NCBI GenBank assembly: GCA_029259915.1
Contig: JAJDED010000022.1
Span: 1-64,000, forward strand
Reading direction: 5' to 3'
Origin: Planctomycetota bacterium
GTDB taxonomy: Bacteria > Planctomycetota > Planctomycetia > Pirellulales > Lacipirellulaceae
DNA: 64,000 nt
Positions 25,913-35,613 of this stretch are shown in pieces (position 1 is the first letter of the stretch; the number at the start of each line of letters is the position of its first letter). Below the pieces are notes generated by a model. It was not told the DNA's origin. It did no database searches and was given only the letters and a program-made list of their open reading frames with translations. Made by a program: the position numbers and the translations under genes.

Positions 25913-27106
25913 TTAGTTGTCGCAGTTAAGCAATTGGATGAGGAGCTTTTCTCCAGCCGAGGTCTCCTCGCGCAAGAAACAATTCCGCGCCTCCCCTAAC
26001 AAGGCAACTTGCCTTGGCGAGAACGGGATTGCTGCTGAAGAGTGTGGCACTTGGGGTACCAATCGTTCAGCCACTTCGGCAACCAATTTGTCTAGTCCTG
26101 CGCCGCTGATCGCCGAGAGGCTGAAAAAATTGCCAGACAAACTAGCAGGTGGGGGCGCAAGATCAATTTTGTTCAAGACAACTATTGTGCGTGATAAATC
26201 AAGCTCGATCTCAAGCTCTTGCGTTTGCAACGCGACAAGCTCTTCCACCGTCGAAATTTTCTTCGCTGTTACTGCTGTCGCGTCCAGGAGCCAGACAACC
26301 AGATCGGCACGTCGCAAGCGGTCTTTGGCCAGTGCGATTCCCGAAAGCTCCAGCTCATCACTCGCAGAGCGCAAACCGGCAGTGTCGCTAAGCTGCACGG
26401 GCCAACCCTCGAAGGCTGTGATTGCTGTCACGACATCGCGCGTAGTGCCTGGCTGGTCGACCACAATGGCCCGCTCGTAGCCAACCAAGGCATTGATCAA
26501 GCTACTCTTGCCAACATTTGGCCTGCCAGCAATTACAACCTGCCAAGGGTTTGTGAGATGCAAACCAAATTCCGACCAACAAAGCATTGCGTCGATCCGT
26601 TCGCACGTTTTTGCCAAAGATTTTTTGCCGAGCGATTGTTGGACTGCTTCAATTTCCCGTCGCAGCGTTCCATAATATTGCTCAAGAAGAATCGTGGCTG
26701 TTCGGAGGGTCATTGCATTGGCCAAAGCTGTAGAAGCCTCAGCGCGAATCGCACACTGGCTGCGCTGGGCGATCCACTCGTGCCAATCGACCACTTCGCA
26801 GCCTGATGCGATCAACTGCGAAAGCACCCGATCAATCGACTGCGAGCCCCCGTGGCATTGAACCTCCACCTCTTGCTCAGCGCGTCGACACACCACCAAA
26901 TCCTCGCCCTGCATGTCGCCCCAATGGCCGTAAACGATTGTGGAAATCGGTTGCTGGGAAAGTTCTCTCCCGTTGGCTGCCCGGAAGTGGCCGTCGACTG
27001 CCGCGACGGCAGCGGGGCCAGCCACGGCAATCACCGCGATCGCCCCGCGACTTGGTGCGGTCAATAAGCAAGCGCGTGTTTCGCAATCACCATTCTGCCC
27101 GCTCAC
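25913..27106 (-). CDS. MnmE-like GTPase lacking tRNA-modification residues
   Basis: 397 residues, against 454 in E. coli MnmE. The G domain is complete: GRPNVGKSS (194-202), GTTRD (220-224), DTAG (241-244) and NKID. The N-terminal part keeps traces of the MnmE folate-binding domain (GAIAVIAVAGP, HGG at 85-87) but lacks the GaRxAxPGEFTxRAFxNGK region, and the C-terminus ends LLNCDN without the catalytic CIGK(F/L)C tail. It therefore should not carry out the MnmEG reaction. The start overlaps the coaX stop by four bases. It is a divergent paralogue of unknown function. Confidence 0.82.
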   Translation of the reverse strand: MSGQNGDCETRACLLTAPSRGAIAVIAVAGPAAVAAVDGHFRAANGRELSQQPISTIVYGHWGDMQGEDLVVCRRAEQEVEVQCHGGSQSIDRVLSQLIASGCEVVDWHEWIAQRSQCAIRAEASTALANAMTLRTATILLEQYYGTLRREIEAVQQSLGKKSLAKTCERIDAMLCWSEFGLHLTNPWQVVIAGRPNVGKSSLINALVGYERAIVVDQPGTTRDVVTAITAFEGWPVQLSDTAGLRSASDELELSGIALAKDRLRRADLVVWLLDATAVTAKKISTVEELVALQTQELEIELDLSRTIVVLNKIDLAPPPASLSGNFFSLSAISGAGLDKLVAEVAERLVPQVPHSSAAIPFSPRQVALLGEARNCFLREETSAGEKLLIQLLNCDN

Positions 27107-27960
27107 GGCAGTCCCTCAGCTGCAAGGCAAATCCCCGACAACACCATGTGGGGCACCATTCGGACATTCCAATCATCGCTGGCCAAGTATACCACCACTT
27201 GCGTGGCCGTCCCGCCGGTAACCAGCACAAGCGGCGTAGTGTCGCAATGCTTACGCATTCTCATGATCAATTCACGCACAGTTCCGACCATTCCCCAATG
27301 CAATCCCGAATGGATTGCCTCTTGAGTCGACTTGCCGACGACCTCCACAGATGCGCCCATCGTCTGGCTATCCACCTGCGGCAAGACAGAAGTGCCTTCA
27401 TTCAGGCTACGAGCAGAAAGAGACAAACCTGGAAAAATCGCCCCGCCTTCAAACGCGCCGTCCGCAGCGACCAGATCCACCGTACAGGCGGTGCCCAGGT
27501 CGACAACAATGGCCGGTTGATCGTGCGATCGAAGCTGATTAGCCGCAACTGCATTGAGCAACCTATCGATCCCTACACGCGAGGGTTCGTCGACACGCAC
27601 TGCCAAGGGCAACTCCTCGCACGAAAGACGAGTGATTGGGTATTCGAGGGACTCCACCAATATGGCCGCGGTATCCGGATGGACTGAGGCGAGAACCGCG
27701 TGAATATTTTTTAGCGAAAGACGCTCGATCCACGCATGCAGTTCGAGCAACATCGCATCGGGCGGAACCGCCTGATGCGACAATTCAAGAACCTCTTCCG
27801 GCTGCGGCAATTTCGGCGCGACGATCGGCATCTGGCCGACAGGCGATTCACTCGTACAGCTTTCCGACTCTGGAAACCACCCAAGTTTTACTCGGCTGCT
27901 GCCGATGTCGATAGCCAGCAAGCCAGCCGTTCTGTTTACGCCTTTGGCGACAGCGCTCAT
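27103..27960 (-). CDS. coaX: Type III pantothenate kinase
   Basis: 285 residues. The ATP-binding AIDIGSSRVKLG, the catalytic-aspartate DLGTACTVDL, the GGAIFPGLSLSARSL loop and the TGGTA block are those of CoaX (ASKHA fold). It phosphorylates pantothenate, the first step of coenzyme A synthesis, and usually needs a monovalent cation. The gene overlaps obgE upstream and the MnmE-like gene downstream by four bases each, so the three are probably one translationally coupled transcript. Confidence 0.88.
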   Translation of the reverse strand: MSAVAKGVNRTAGLLAIDIGSSRVKLGWFPESESCTSESPVGQMPIVAPKLPQPEEVLELSHQAVPPDAMLLELHAWIERLSLKNIHAVLASVHPDTAAILVESLEYPITRLSCEELPLAVRVDEPSRVGIDRLLNAVAANQLRSHDQPAIVVDLGTACTVDLVAADGAFEGGAIFPGLSLSARSLNEGTSVLPQVDSQTMGASVEVVGKSTQEAIHSGLHWGMVGTVRELIMRMRKHCDTTPLVLVTGGTATQVVVYLASDDWNVRMVPHMVLSGICLAAEGLP

Positions 27961-28958
27961 AGTTTTTGCCGCTCGTTTGTCAGCAGCGTGTAGGTGTTGC
28001 GAGTCAGTTCGTTGAGTCCCTGTCCAGTAACTGACGAGAACAAGAGCACTTCGCCACCGGTAGCTTCTGCCAATCGACTGCGCACTTCGTCCGCGCCAGG
28101 AAGTTCTGCTTTGCTCACCGCGATTAACTCGGGCCGATCTGCTAAATCGATATCATACTGTTTGAGTTCCTCGCGAATGGCAAAGTAATTGTCGACCGCA
28201 TCCGAACCGTCCATCGGCATCGGTTCCACCAAATGCACCAGGACCTGGGTACGCTCCACGTGGCGCAAGAACTCGTGCCCCAAGCCGGCCCCAGCGTGGG
28301 CACCTTCGATCAATCCCGGAATGTCGGCCATGACCAGGCTGTGGTCGAAGTCGATTTGGACGATTCCCAGATTTGGGATTTTGGTGGTAAATGGATAGTC
28401 GGCAATTTCGGGCCGAGCACGCGACACGCGGCTCAAGAGGGTACTCTTGCCCGCGTTCGGCTTGCCCAACAGGCCGACGTCGGCAATGACTTTTAGCTCC
28501 AGTGTGATTCGCCGGGATTCGCCTTCGCCGCCACGCGTTGCCTCGCGCGGGGCTTGATTCGTGGATGACTTGAATCGGGTGTTTCCCTTTCCGCCACGGC
28601 CTCCTTGGGCAGCAACCATCGTATCCCCCGCCTCGGCGAGGTCTTTCAGGGCAAACCCTTCTTTGGCATCAAGCACGACCGTCCCTGGCGGCACATGAAT
28701 GGTGAGACCGCTGGCATTGGCACCGTGGCGATTGCTTCCACTCCCCGGCGTCCCCGACTTGGCCCGCCAATGTTTGCGATGCACCAGCAGTGCCAGAGTA
28801 TCCACACCCTCTTCAGCAACGATGACCACACTGCCGCCGTTCCCGCCATCGCCGCCATCCGGCCCTCCGCGGGGAACAAACTTTTCTCGGCGAAAGCTGA
28901 CGCAGCCATCCCCCCCTTTACCAGCTTCAACCTCGATAGTCACTCGATCGACAAACAA
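27957..28958 (-). CDS. obgE: Obg GTPase
   Basis: 333 residues. The N-terminal Obg fold is glycine-rich (VEAGKGGDGCVSFRREKFVPRGG begins it, shown here only by its family pattern: AGKGGDGCVSFRREK). The G domain has GKPNAGKST, the switch I TTKIPNLG, DIPGLIEGAHAGAGLGHEFLRH-type switch II (DIPGLIEGA) and SKAE. The variable C-terminal OCT domain is missing. Obg assists 50S assembly and stress signalling. It follows rpmA, as in most bacteria. Confidence 0.96.
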   Translation of the reverse strand: MFVDRVTIEVEAGKGGDGCVSFRREKFVPRGGPDGGDGGNGGSVVIVAEEGVDTLALLVHRKHWRAKSGTPGSGSNRHGANASGLTIHVPPGTVVLDAKEGFALKDLAEAGDTMVAAQGGRGGKGNTRFKSSTNQAPREATRGGEGESRRITLELKVIADVGLLGKPNAGKSTLLSRVSRARPEIADYPFTTKIPNLGIVQIDFDHSLVMADIPGLIEGAHAGAGLGHEFLRHVERTQVLVHLVEPMPMDGSDAVDNYFAIREELKQYDIDLADRPELIAVSKAELPGADEVRSRLAEATGGEVLLFSSVTGQGLNELTRNTYTLLTNERQKL

Positions 28959-29026
28959 TCAACCACTCCTTTGCCATTCACTACCGATTTTAGACACGGA
29001 AGTTTTTCTTGCCCCAAAACAGAAAA

Positions 29027-29050
29027 GGGACGCACCGTGCGGCGCATCCC
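29027..29050 (-). terminator. Hairpin terminator after rpmA
   Basis: On the minus strand GGGATGCGCC and GGTGCGTCCC pair over 10 bp (two G-T) around a four-base loop, followed directly by TTTTCTGTTTT. It lies 32-55 bases after the rpmA stop and before obgE, so it may separate or attenuate the two. Confidence 0.55.
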
Positions 29051-29081
29051 TCGCTGAAAATCGTAAGTTGCTATAAATCGA

Positions 29082-29330
29082 TTACCCGGCCGACACGACG
29101 TTGATCCGACGTCCCTCGCGGTCGAACTTCACTTGGCCATCGACTAAAGCAAACAACGTATAGTCTTTGCCTTGCCCCACACCTGAACCAGGGTGGAACT
29201 TGTTGCCAACCTGCCGTACCAGAATATTTCCGGCGTTGACTGTCTCGCCGCCAAATCGTTTTACGCCTCGGCGTTGTGCGTTGGAGTCGCGGCCGTTACG
29301 GCTGGACCCTTGTCCTTTTTTATGTGCCAT
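29082..29330 (-). CDS. rpmA: 50S ribosomal protein L27
   Basis: 82 residues from the ATG at 29330. [30 protein letters not shown] and [17 protein letters not shown] are the standard L27 sequence; the N-terminus reaches the peptidyl-transferase centre. An upstream in-frame ATG at 29366 would add 12 residues foreign to L27. rplU (L21), normally its upstream partner, is not here; the preceding gene is a secreted hypothetical. Confidence 0.98.
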   Translation of the reverse strand: MAHKKGQGSSRNGRDSNAQRRGVKRFGGETVNAGNILVRQVGNKFHPGSGVGQGKDYTLFALVDGQVKFDREGRRINVVSAG

Positions 29331-29392
29331 GGTTCTTATGCCATCTGGGACCGGAAAGTGAAGCAATCGAGATTCGCTTGGAACCCCAGATT

Positions 29393-30376
29393 TTAGCGGT
29401 AAACCCAGCGATAGGCAACGCCTTCATCGGTCCCATAGAATTCAGCCGACCCGGGGGCAGATCCATAGCGGATTTCCCGCTCATTTTCCCCAAAAGAGTC
29501 GCCTGGCCGCCAGAAGTTCAGTTGAAGCGTTTTGCGAAAAAACTTGCGGCCCTTGCCGGGAGGATCGCCTAGCTGAAAGGCTTCGGCAGTGTCCTCCCAG
29601 CGGTAGGCGTTGGTGAGCCCGCCGACGTAAACGCTGAAGAAATCGATTTCCGGATCAACATCTTCCCAAATCGCGACGCCCCAAAGCCCGCCCTGAGTGC
29701 GCCCAGTCTCAGGCTCAAGCATCCGGTTCGAGATCTCGACGCTGGTGAGCAACTCGCCTCGGGGCAACTCGCGACGACGAATTGCCGGCACCGCGGCAGG
29801 GACAATGCGATCGAGATACGACTTGCGAATCCGATTTCCCTGGGAATCGCGATCCTGGCTAGTCAAAACAAACTGCGGCAAGAATCGCTGCGTTCCCAAC
29901 TGTTTGTCTACCGTTGTATAGCTGCCGTCTGCTTGCTCCTGGGGAGCCAAACCGGCACCCGTGTTTCTTACCCGGTAAACCAGATACCAAACCAACTTCC
30001 GCTGCATTTTCCCTGACTTCTGCGGAAGATCGACGTGCAGCATCCGCAATGGTTTGAACGAAAGTTCCAAGCACCAGACATCTCTACGAAAAACCATCTC
30101 GTGGGCCATCTCGTAGAGCGTTTGGCCATTCGTATCGAGCAGTGGTTCTCGCTCCAGACTAGCATCCGCACGAAGCTCCACTACATCGTGCATGCTCACT
30201 GTATCTTCCGCCGTGATATCCGGAGGGATCGTCGTCAGCACGCCAGGGGCAAATCGCGGTGCAGATGAATTGCCGCCTTCCTGAGCCGCACTATCGTTGG
30301 CAAGGAAAAAAGCACCGGCCATCACCGCCAGGAACACTCGGCAAAGAAAGACAGATCCTACGTTCAAACGGGGCAT
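29393..30376 (-). CDS. Exported protein of unknown function
   Basis: About 327 residues from the ATG at 30376, which directly precedes a signal peptide ([23 protein letters not shown]). The mature part begins with [13 protein letters not shown] and has no repeats or enzymatic motif that I recognise; [18 protein letters not shown] and [11 protein letters not shown] are conspicuous. It ends in a tyrosine-arginine. In-frame ATGs upstream to 30505 lack a good n-region. I judge it a planctomycete-type conserved hypothetical; its place beside an EF-hand protein gives no function. Confidence 0.65.
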   Translation of the reverse strand: MPRLNVGSVFLCRVFLAVMAGAFFLANDSAAQEGGNSSAPRFAPGVLTTIPPDITAEDTVSMHDVVELRADASLEREPLLDTNGQTLYEMAHEMVFRRDVWCLELSFKPLRMLHVDLPQKSGKMQRKLVWYLVYRVRNTGAGLAPQEQADGSYTTVDKQLGTQRFLPQFVLTSQDRDSQGNRIRKSYLDRIVPAAVPAIRRRELPRGELLTSVEISNRMLEPETGRTQGGLWGVAIWEDVDPEIDFFSVYVGGLTNAYRWEDTAEAFQLGDPPGKGRKFFRKTLQLNFWRPGDSFGENEREIRYGSAPGSAEFYGTDEGVAYRWVYR

Positions 30377-30523
30377 CAGAGAGGTCTCGACAGCGGGGGC
30401 GATGGGCGAACGGCTCGCCTCTATTATACTCGCATCCATTATAAATGCCGCCGTAGCTCCCGGCAAACAAATCATCCCCCGCTTGGAAGGCCTTCTATCT
30501 GGCACAATCGTTACAGGCTCGAC

Positions 30524-31375
30524 TTAGGCCGAACTATCGTCCACGCCGGGCTCCGCAATGTTGAAATCAGGCCTGGGTGGACGTGGACGGTCAGGGCCCG
30601 GCCCGCCGGGAGGTCCCGGTTGAAAGTCTCGATCTCGGCCATGGCCCATCATTCGCTCGCGGATGGCACGCATCTCGCGGGCTAATTCCATGAACTCGTC
30701 GCGGCTCAGTTGGTCGTCGCCATTTTCGTCGAAGCGATCGAAAACATCGTGGGGACTTGGCGGACGAAAACCATCGCCGCGCCGACCCTGTCGCTCTTGA
30801 GGCCTGTCATCCGGTCCGCGAAAACCGCGCCGTTCGTCACGTGGCGGGCCTGGAGAATCTCCAGGGTTCTGCAGAGGCGGGCGACGTCCGAAATCTCCCT
30901 GCTGGTCACGCGAACGCTTGCGGCCTTCCCCGCGACGTGCTTTGCCTCCAGAGCGGTTTCCGTCCGGTCCGCCACGTTGTTCGCGCATGGCACGCATCGT
31001 CTCGGTTAGTTTCATGAATTCCTCGCGACTGAGTTGATTGTCGCCGTTCTCATCGAAACGCTCGAATAGCTGACCTGGGTCGGGAGGGCCACCCTGTCCG
31101 CCACGAGCTCGACCGCCGCGGCCGCTACGCTCGCCACGCTTTCCTTGCTCGCCACGCTTTCCTTGCTGGGCACGTTTTCCTCGCTTGGCACGCGCCTCTT
31201 CGCGTTCCTGTTCGTTGAGTTTTCCGTCACCATCGGCGTCGAATTGGTCAATCATCTTCTGGCGAAACTGGGCACGATCGGCCCGTTTGTCTTGGTCATC
31301 GCCCTCGCCCGCAAACACACTGCCGACCAACAGAGTGGCTACTAATGGGGCAAGAATAATAGTGAGTGATCGCAT
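30524..31375 (-). CDS. Exported EF-hand protein
   Basis: 283 residues from the ATG at 31375, preceded by GAGGTGA. A signal peptide (LTIILAPLVATLLVGSVFA) is followed by three EF-hand loops: DADGDGKLNEQE, DENGDNQLSREE and DENGDDQLSRDE, each followed by a short helix. Long Arg/Gly/Gln-rich and Pro/Arg/Gly-rich linkers separate them. It should bind calcium outside the cytoplasm. The second and third hands are close duplicates, including the following FMxLxxxMRAxRE helix. Function beyond calcium binding is unknown. Confidence 0.8.
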   Translation of the reverse strand: MRSLTIILAPLVATLLVGSVFAGEGDDQDKRADRAQFRQKMIDQFDADGDGKLNEQEREEARAKRGKRAQQGKRGEQGKRGERSGRGGRARGGQGGPPDPGQLFERFDENGDNQLSREEFMKLTETMRAMREQRGGPDGNRSGGKARRGEGRKRSRDQQGDFGRRPPLQNPGDSPGPPRDERRGFRGPDDRPQERQGRRGDGFRPPSPHDVFDRFDENGDDQLSRDEFMELAREMRAIRERMMGHGRDRDFQPGPPGGPGPDRPRPPRPDFNIAEPGVDDSSA

Positions 31376-31532
31376 GACTTCACCTCGCATTGGTGGAATT
31401 TGGGAGTAATTGCCTCAATAGATAAAACTCCAATCAGCCACGTAGGTTTCGCGAGCACAGGCGAAATTCGGTCATTTTCCCCGAAGTATTTGCCTGGTGG
31501 CCAAACTGCTATCGCTGTCGAGTTCAATTGCC

Positions 31533-31579
31533 CTAGTGCATTGACTGTATTGAGCTGAAAGCTGGCAAAGCACTAGAAT
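31533..31579 (+). promoter_or_regulatory. Possible promoter and operator for the antiporter gene
   Basis: TTGAGC (31550-31555), an 18-base spacer and TAGAAT (31574-31579) make a plausible sigma-70 promoter. The inverted pair CTAGTGC (31533-31539) and GCACTAG (31570-31576) brackets it and overlaps the -10, as an operator would. Another TAGTGCA lies at 31596. This is prediction by eye. Confidence 0.35.
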
Positions 31580-31629
31580 GTGGCGAAATTGGCTTTAGTG
31601 CAGCAAGTACTGGAAGGCCCCGACGCTTT

Positions 31630-33447
31630 ATGAATTATCCCCTCTACCTCTCCGGGATTCTGGTATTGGGAATCGCCGCACAATGGGTTGCCTGGCGGTT
31701 TCGGTTGCCGGCAATCGTGTTGTTGCTTTTGTTCGGCGTGCTGCTGGGCAAAGTGGCCCCCGCCACGGCTAAGGGGGCTGACGAAGATTTGTTTTTCTCG
31801 TTGGTATCACTGGCCGTCGGCATCATCTTGTTCGAGGGCGGGCTAAGCCTGAATTTCCGAGAAATCCATGAAACCCGCGGCACTGTCTTTCGGCTGGTCA
31901 CTCTGGGGCTCATCATTACCTGGCTACTTACGGCCTGGTTCGCCTATAGCGTCGCGGGATTTTCAGTCGCCTTGGCACTGCTTCTGGGAGCCCTGCTCAC
32001 GGTGAGCGGCCCGACGGTTGTGTTGCCGCTCTTGCGGCACGTCCAACCGGTCCGGCGTATTGGTTCTCTCGCCAAATGGGAAGGAATCGTTAACGACCCC
32101 ATCGGCGCTGTTCTGGCTGCCCTGGTGTTTGAAGTTCTGCTGCACAAGTCGCATGGAGACATCACGCAAGAAGCACTTCTCAGCCTGGCCGGCACGCTGT
32201 TTACCGCCATCGTCCTAAGTGCAATTAGCGGCTGGTTGCTGCTGCAAATGCTACGTCGATATTGGGTGCCCGACTATCTGCAGAATCCGGTGATTCTGGC
32301 CTGGGTGTTATTGGTTTTTGCACTCTCGAATACTTTGCGCGGGGAATCGGGGCTCATTACCGTCACCTTGCTGGGCATTATACTAGCCAATCAACGCACC
32401 GTCGCGATTCGGCACATTGTCGAATTCAAAGAAAACTTACGCGTGCTGCTGATTTCTACGTTGTTCATCGTGCTTGCCTCACGATTGAAAGTCGACATGG
32501 AATCGATTCGCATCCTTGGTTGGCGCAGCGTGGCGTTTGTTGCTTTATTGATTTTTGTCGTCCGTCCCATCTCGGTTATCGTTGCCACCTTTGGCAGCAA
32601 GCTGCCCTGGCGAGAGCGGGCTTTTTTGGCCTGGATCCATCCGCGCGGGATTGTCGCTGCCGCGGTCAGCTCGTTTTTCGTCCTGGAAATCGCGCGAGCA
32701 AACGAGGGAGCCAGCGCGGAGTCGCTGCTTGCCGAGGCCCATCGATTTGAATTAGTCACGTTTCTTGTGATCATCGCAACGGTAACGATCTACGGTTTGA
32801 CGCTTGCTCCGCTGGCGCGTTGGCTGGGATTGTCAGGCGAAAACCCACAGGGGATTCTCTTTGCCGGAGCGTCACGTGCCACTCGCGAACTAGCGATGGC
32901 CTTGCAGCAGGAAGGTGTGCCGGTGTTGATGGTCGACACCAACCCCGGACATAATTCTGCCGCCCGCATGGCCGGGCTACCTGTGGCTTACGCCAGTATC
33001 GGTAGCGAATATGTGCAAGAGCAAATCGATTTAGGCGGCATCGGTCGGCTGCTGGCCATGACGCCAAACGACGTGGTGAACACGTTAGCCGTGATGGGAA
33101 TGACCGAACGCTTCGGACGTGCAGAAGTGTATCAAGTTGCCACGGTTGAATCTTCCAGCGAGCGTACCGAGCGCGTGGGAGCTTACCGCCGTGGGCGAAC
33201 CCTGTTCGACCGACCGATTACTCTCGATGAATTAGAAAGCCGATTTGAAGACGGGGCACGCATAAAAAGCACGTCGCTCTCCGCTGATTTCACGTACGAC
33301 GATTTTCTAGCCCGCTATGGCGAGTCTGCCTTAGTCCTTTTCCGCATCGACGAAGCGGGAAATCTCACCGTCGCGACCGACGAAAGCGATCTCGCCGTAC
33401 GCCCCGGGCAGAAACTCATCGCCCTGGTCGATGTCGTGGAGGCATAA
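31630..33447 (+). CDS. Cation:proton antiporter (CPA1/NhaP type) with C-terminal Rossmann domain
   Basis: 605 residues. About twelve membrane segments occupy residues 5-400, with the family features FEGGLSLNFREI, LLTVSGPTVVLPLL, NDPIGAVLAALVFEVLL (the ND pair for cation binding) and WIHPRGIVAAAVSSFF. Residues about 410-530 form a TrkA-N/RCK-like nucleotide-binding domain (ILFAGASRATRELAMAL, VLMVDTNP), followed by a TrkA-C-like end. It should exchange Na+ or K+ for protons at the inner membrane under nucleotide control. It converges with the DUF3891 gene. Confidence 0.9.
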   Translation: MNYPLYLSGILVLGIAAQWVAWRFRLPAIVLLLLFGVLLGKVAPATAKGADEDLFFSLVSLAVGIILFEGGLSLNFREIHETRGTVFRLVTLGLIITWLLTAWFAYSVAGFSVALALLLGALLTVSGPTVVLPLLRHVQPVRRIGSLAKWEGIVNDPIGAVLAALVFEVLLHKSHGDITQEALLSLAGTLFTAIVLSAISGWLLLQMLRRYWVPDYLQNPVILAWVLLVFALSNTLRGESGLITVTLLGIILANQRTVAIRHIVEFKENLRVLLISTLFIVLASRLKVDMESIRILGWRSVAFVALLIFVVRPISVIVATFGSKLPWRERAFLAWIHPRGIVAAAVSSFFVLEIARANEGASAESLLAEAHRFELVTFLVIIATVTIYGLTLAPLARWLGLSGENPQGILFAGASRATRELAMALQQEGVPVLMVDTNPGHNSAARMAGLPVAYASIGSEYVQEQIDLGGIGRLLAMTPNDVVNTLAVMGMTERFGRAEVYQVATVESSSERTERVGAYRRGRTLFDRPITLDELESRFEDGARIKSTSLSADFTYDDFLARYGESALVLFRIDEAGNLTVATDESDLAVRPGQKLIALVDVVEA

Positions 33448-33457
33448 CTGGCGCAAT

Positions 33458-34294
33458 TCATTTTTCGACCGGCACCAGAGTCCATCGCAATGTGTGCGGC
33501 TTGCGGGCGGCTAACAGTTCCGAAGAATCCGCGTAACGGCTTACGGGGACGACGTGTGCAGGCGATTCGATCGCGATTTCTCGCTCGTCGAACCGCCACG
33601 GATCGACAGTGACCCGTCCCTGAGTGATTTCGCCCGGTCCACCAGCCAACTCGATTCGCATTTCGAGTGCTTTATCGACGGCAATGTCATATCCCTCCGG
33701 CAAACGAGTGATGCGTTCACCCGCGCCGGGACAAGCGCAACAAATCCAGAGACTCATCACATCGAAGGCTTGCAACCATAGGAGCGCCTCCTCAGCCAAT
33801 GCCACGGTGTGAAGTGCGGGATTTTGCAGCCAATCCGCCAACCATCGTGTGCGACGCTGGCTGATCGTTGAGAGCCACTCAAGTGCCTCGGGGGCATCAT
33901 GGTCCGTCTCTGATGCTTCCAGCAGTGCGGAAAAATGCCCTGCCACCATCCAAGCCGCCAAGGGGCCGATGGCTACAGCGATTGTTATCGATCGCGACCA
34001 AATCGCAATGGAATCGCGGAGCGATAATTCGCGAAAAGACAATGGCTGGTGATTGGCAATATCGAATTGCGGCTCTGTTTCCCAGTCCATCCAGCCATCG
34101 TCGTGATGAAGAATCGCTTCCAGCACTTCGCGCATTACATCGCACTGCGGCGTGTCGTCATTTCCGCGCAGCAAGTGGCCAAAGGGTGGGATGCACCTTT
34201 GGGCCAAAAGCTTGCTGAGCCTGGCATGTTCGATTTGCGACACCAACAACCAGTGCGGTATCGACTCGCCAAGATGGATATCCCGACGTATCAC
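33458..34294 (-). CDS. DUF3891 family protein
   Basis: 278 residues. HHDDGWMDWETEPQFD, QPLSFRELS and AAWMVAGHFSALLE are the conserved pieces of DUF3891, including the histidine/aspartate cluster that may bind metal. The N-terminus SQIEHARLSKLLA is also typical. There is no signal peptide. The function is unknown. It ends ten bases from the convergent antiporter gene, with the aldolase gene upstream. Confidence 0.75.
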   Translation of the reverse strand: MIRRDIHLGESIPHWLLVSQIEHARLSKLLAQRCIPPFGHLLRGNDDTPQCDVMREVLEAILHHDDGWMDWETEPQFDIANHQPLSFRELSLRDSIAIWSRSITIAVAIGPLAAWMVAGHFSALLEASETDHDAPEALEWLSTISQRRTRWLADWLQNPALHTVALAEEALLWLQAFDVMSLWICCACPGAGERITRLPEGYDIAVDKALEMRIELAGGPGEITQGRVTVDPWRFDEREIAIESPAHVVPVSRYADSSELLAARKPHTLRWTLVPVEK

Positions 34295-34373
34295 GAACTA
34301 TTTCCTTGTGCATGCAACCACCGGCGAACATACCGGGGTTGCCCGCTGACAGCTCTAATTAGCCCGCACGCCG

Positions 34374-35417
34374 CTACACAGGTGCGTAGAAGCTGGAGAA
34401 TTTGTTGATCGATACCGGCTTGATCTTGCCGGCATATCCTGCCTGGCCAAACGCCACCATGCGGGCGATACACACCTGTTTCATCGCCTCGCGGGCAGGC
34501 TTGAGATAGTCGCGCGGATCGAATTTCTCTGGCGTCTCGGCGAATACTTTACGAATAGCACCGGTAATTGCCAGGCGGTTGTCCGTATCGACATTCACCT
34601 TGCGTACGCCATGCTTGATGCCACGTTGGATCTCCTCGACCGGCACTCCCCAGGTTTGCTTGAGACTGCCGCCATACTGGTTGATGATGTCTTGAAGATC
34701 CTGCGGTACGGAGCTACTGCCGTGCATCACTAAATGGCAATTTGGCAGACGACGGTGAATCTCTTCGATGCGGTCCATTGCCAACACTTCGCCAGTGGGC
34801 TTGCTGGTGAACTTGTAAGCACCGTGGCTCGTTCCAATCGCAACGGCCAAAGCATCCACCCCAGTTTCTGCAACGAATCGCTCGGCTTCGTCGGGATCGG
34901 TCAGCAATTGATCGTGAGATAACTTTTCTGTGGCACCATGTCCATCTTCCTGTTCGCCGCCACCCGTTTCCAAGGAACCTAAACAGCCCAATTCTCCCTC
35001 AACGGAAACCCCTTGGGCATGGGCCAATTCCGTCACTTCTTTGGTGACGCGAACATTGTAATCATAGTCGGCCGGAGTCTTGCCATCCGCTTCCAACGAA
35101 CCGTCCATCATCACGCTGGTGAAACCGTTGTCGATCGCACTACTACAGGTTTCTGGACTATTGCCATGGTCTTGATGCATGACCATCGGAATCTCGGGGT
35201 AGAGCTCCGCGGCAGCAAGCATCAGGTGCCGAAGATAGTTGTCTTGCGAATAAGACCTCGCTCCGCGGCTCGCTTGGACAATCACCGGTGAGTCGGTCTC
35301 CTTGGCAGCTTCCATAATCGCCTGGATCTGCTCCATGTTGTTTACGTTGAAGGCGGCAAGTCCGTAATTGTTTTCCGCGGCATGATCCAATAACAAACGC
35401 ATCGGTACTAATGGCAT
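34374..35417 (-). CDS. fba: Class II fructose-bisphosphate aldolase
   Basis: 347 residues. Zinc-dependent aldolase motifs are present: VMHQDHGNS (catalytic Asp and zinc His), [11 protein letters not shown] (zinc Glu region), [10 protein letters not shown] and VMHGSSSVP (zinc histidines), and [11 protein letters not shown] (phosphate binding). Length and sequence fit the Calvin-cycle-type class IIB enzymes. It cleaves fructose 1,6-bisphosphate in glycolysis and gluconeogenesis. AAGGAG lies nine bases before the ATG. Confidence 0.96.
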   Translation of the reverse strand: MPLVPMRLLLDHAAENNYGLAAFNVNNMEQIQAIMEAAKETDSPVIVQASRGARSYSQDNYLRHLMLAAAELYPEIPMVMHQDHGNSPETCSSAIDNGFTSVMMDGSLEADGKTPADYDYNVRVTKEVTELAHAQGVSVEGELGCLGSLETGGGEQEDGHGATEKLSHDQLLTDPDEAERFVAETGVDALAVAIGTSHGAYKFTSKPTGEVLAMDRIEEIHRRLPNCHLVMHGSSSVPQDLQDIINQYGGSLKQTWGVPVEEIQRGIKHGVRKVNVDTDNRLAITGAIRKVFAETPEKFDPRDYLKPAREAMKQVCIARMVAFGQAGYAGKIKPVSINKFSSFYAPV

Positions 35418-35613
35418 GGTTCTACTCTCCTTGAGATCGATTTTTTCTGTCTGAATTGTGTTTGGTTAGGCTTATAAGAGATCCGTCGCAGGCGGAAACG
35501 ATCAAGCACTTCACGCAACCCAGGCGACGATACCCGGCTAGTGGGAAACGTGTATTGTAGCAATTTCGAGGGCCTTCGCAGAGGGGGCAGGTGTGCCTGA
35601 ATCGAAGACTTTG

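Noticed and set aside
25913-27106. Canonical MnmE annotation
   Set aside because: The catalytic C-terminal cysteine motif and the conserved RAF/NGK region are missing.
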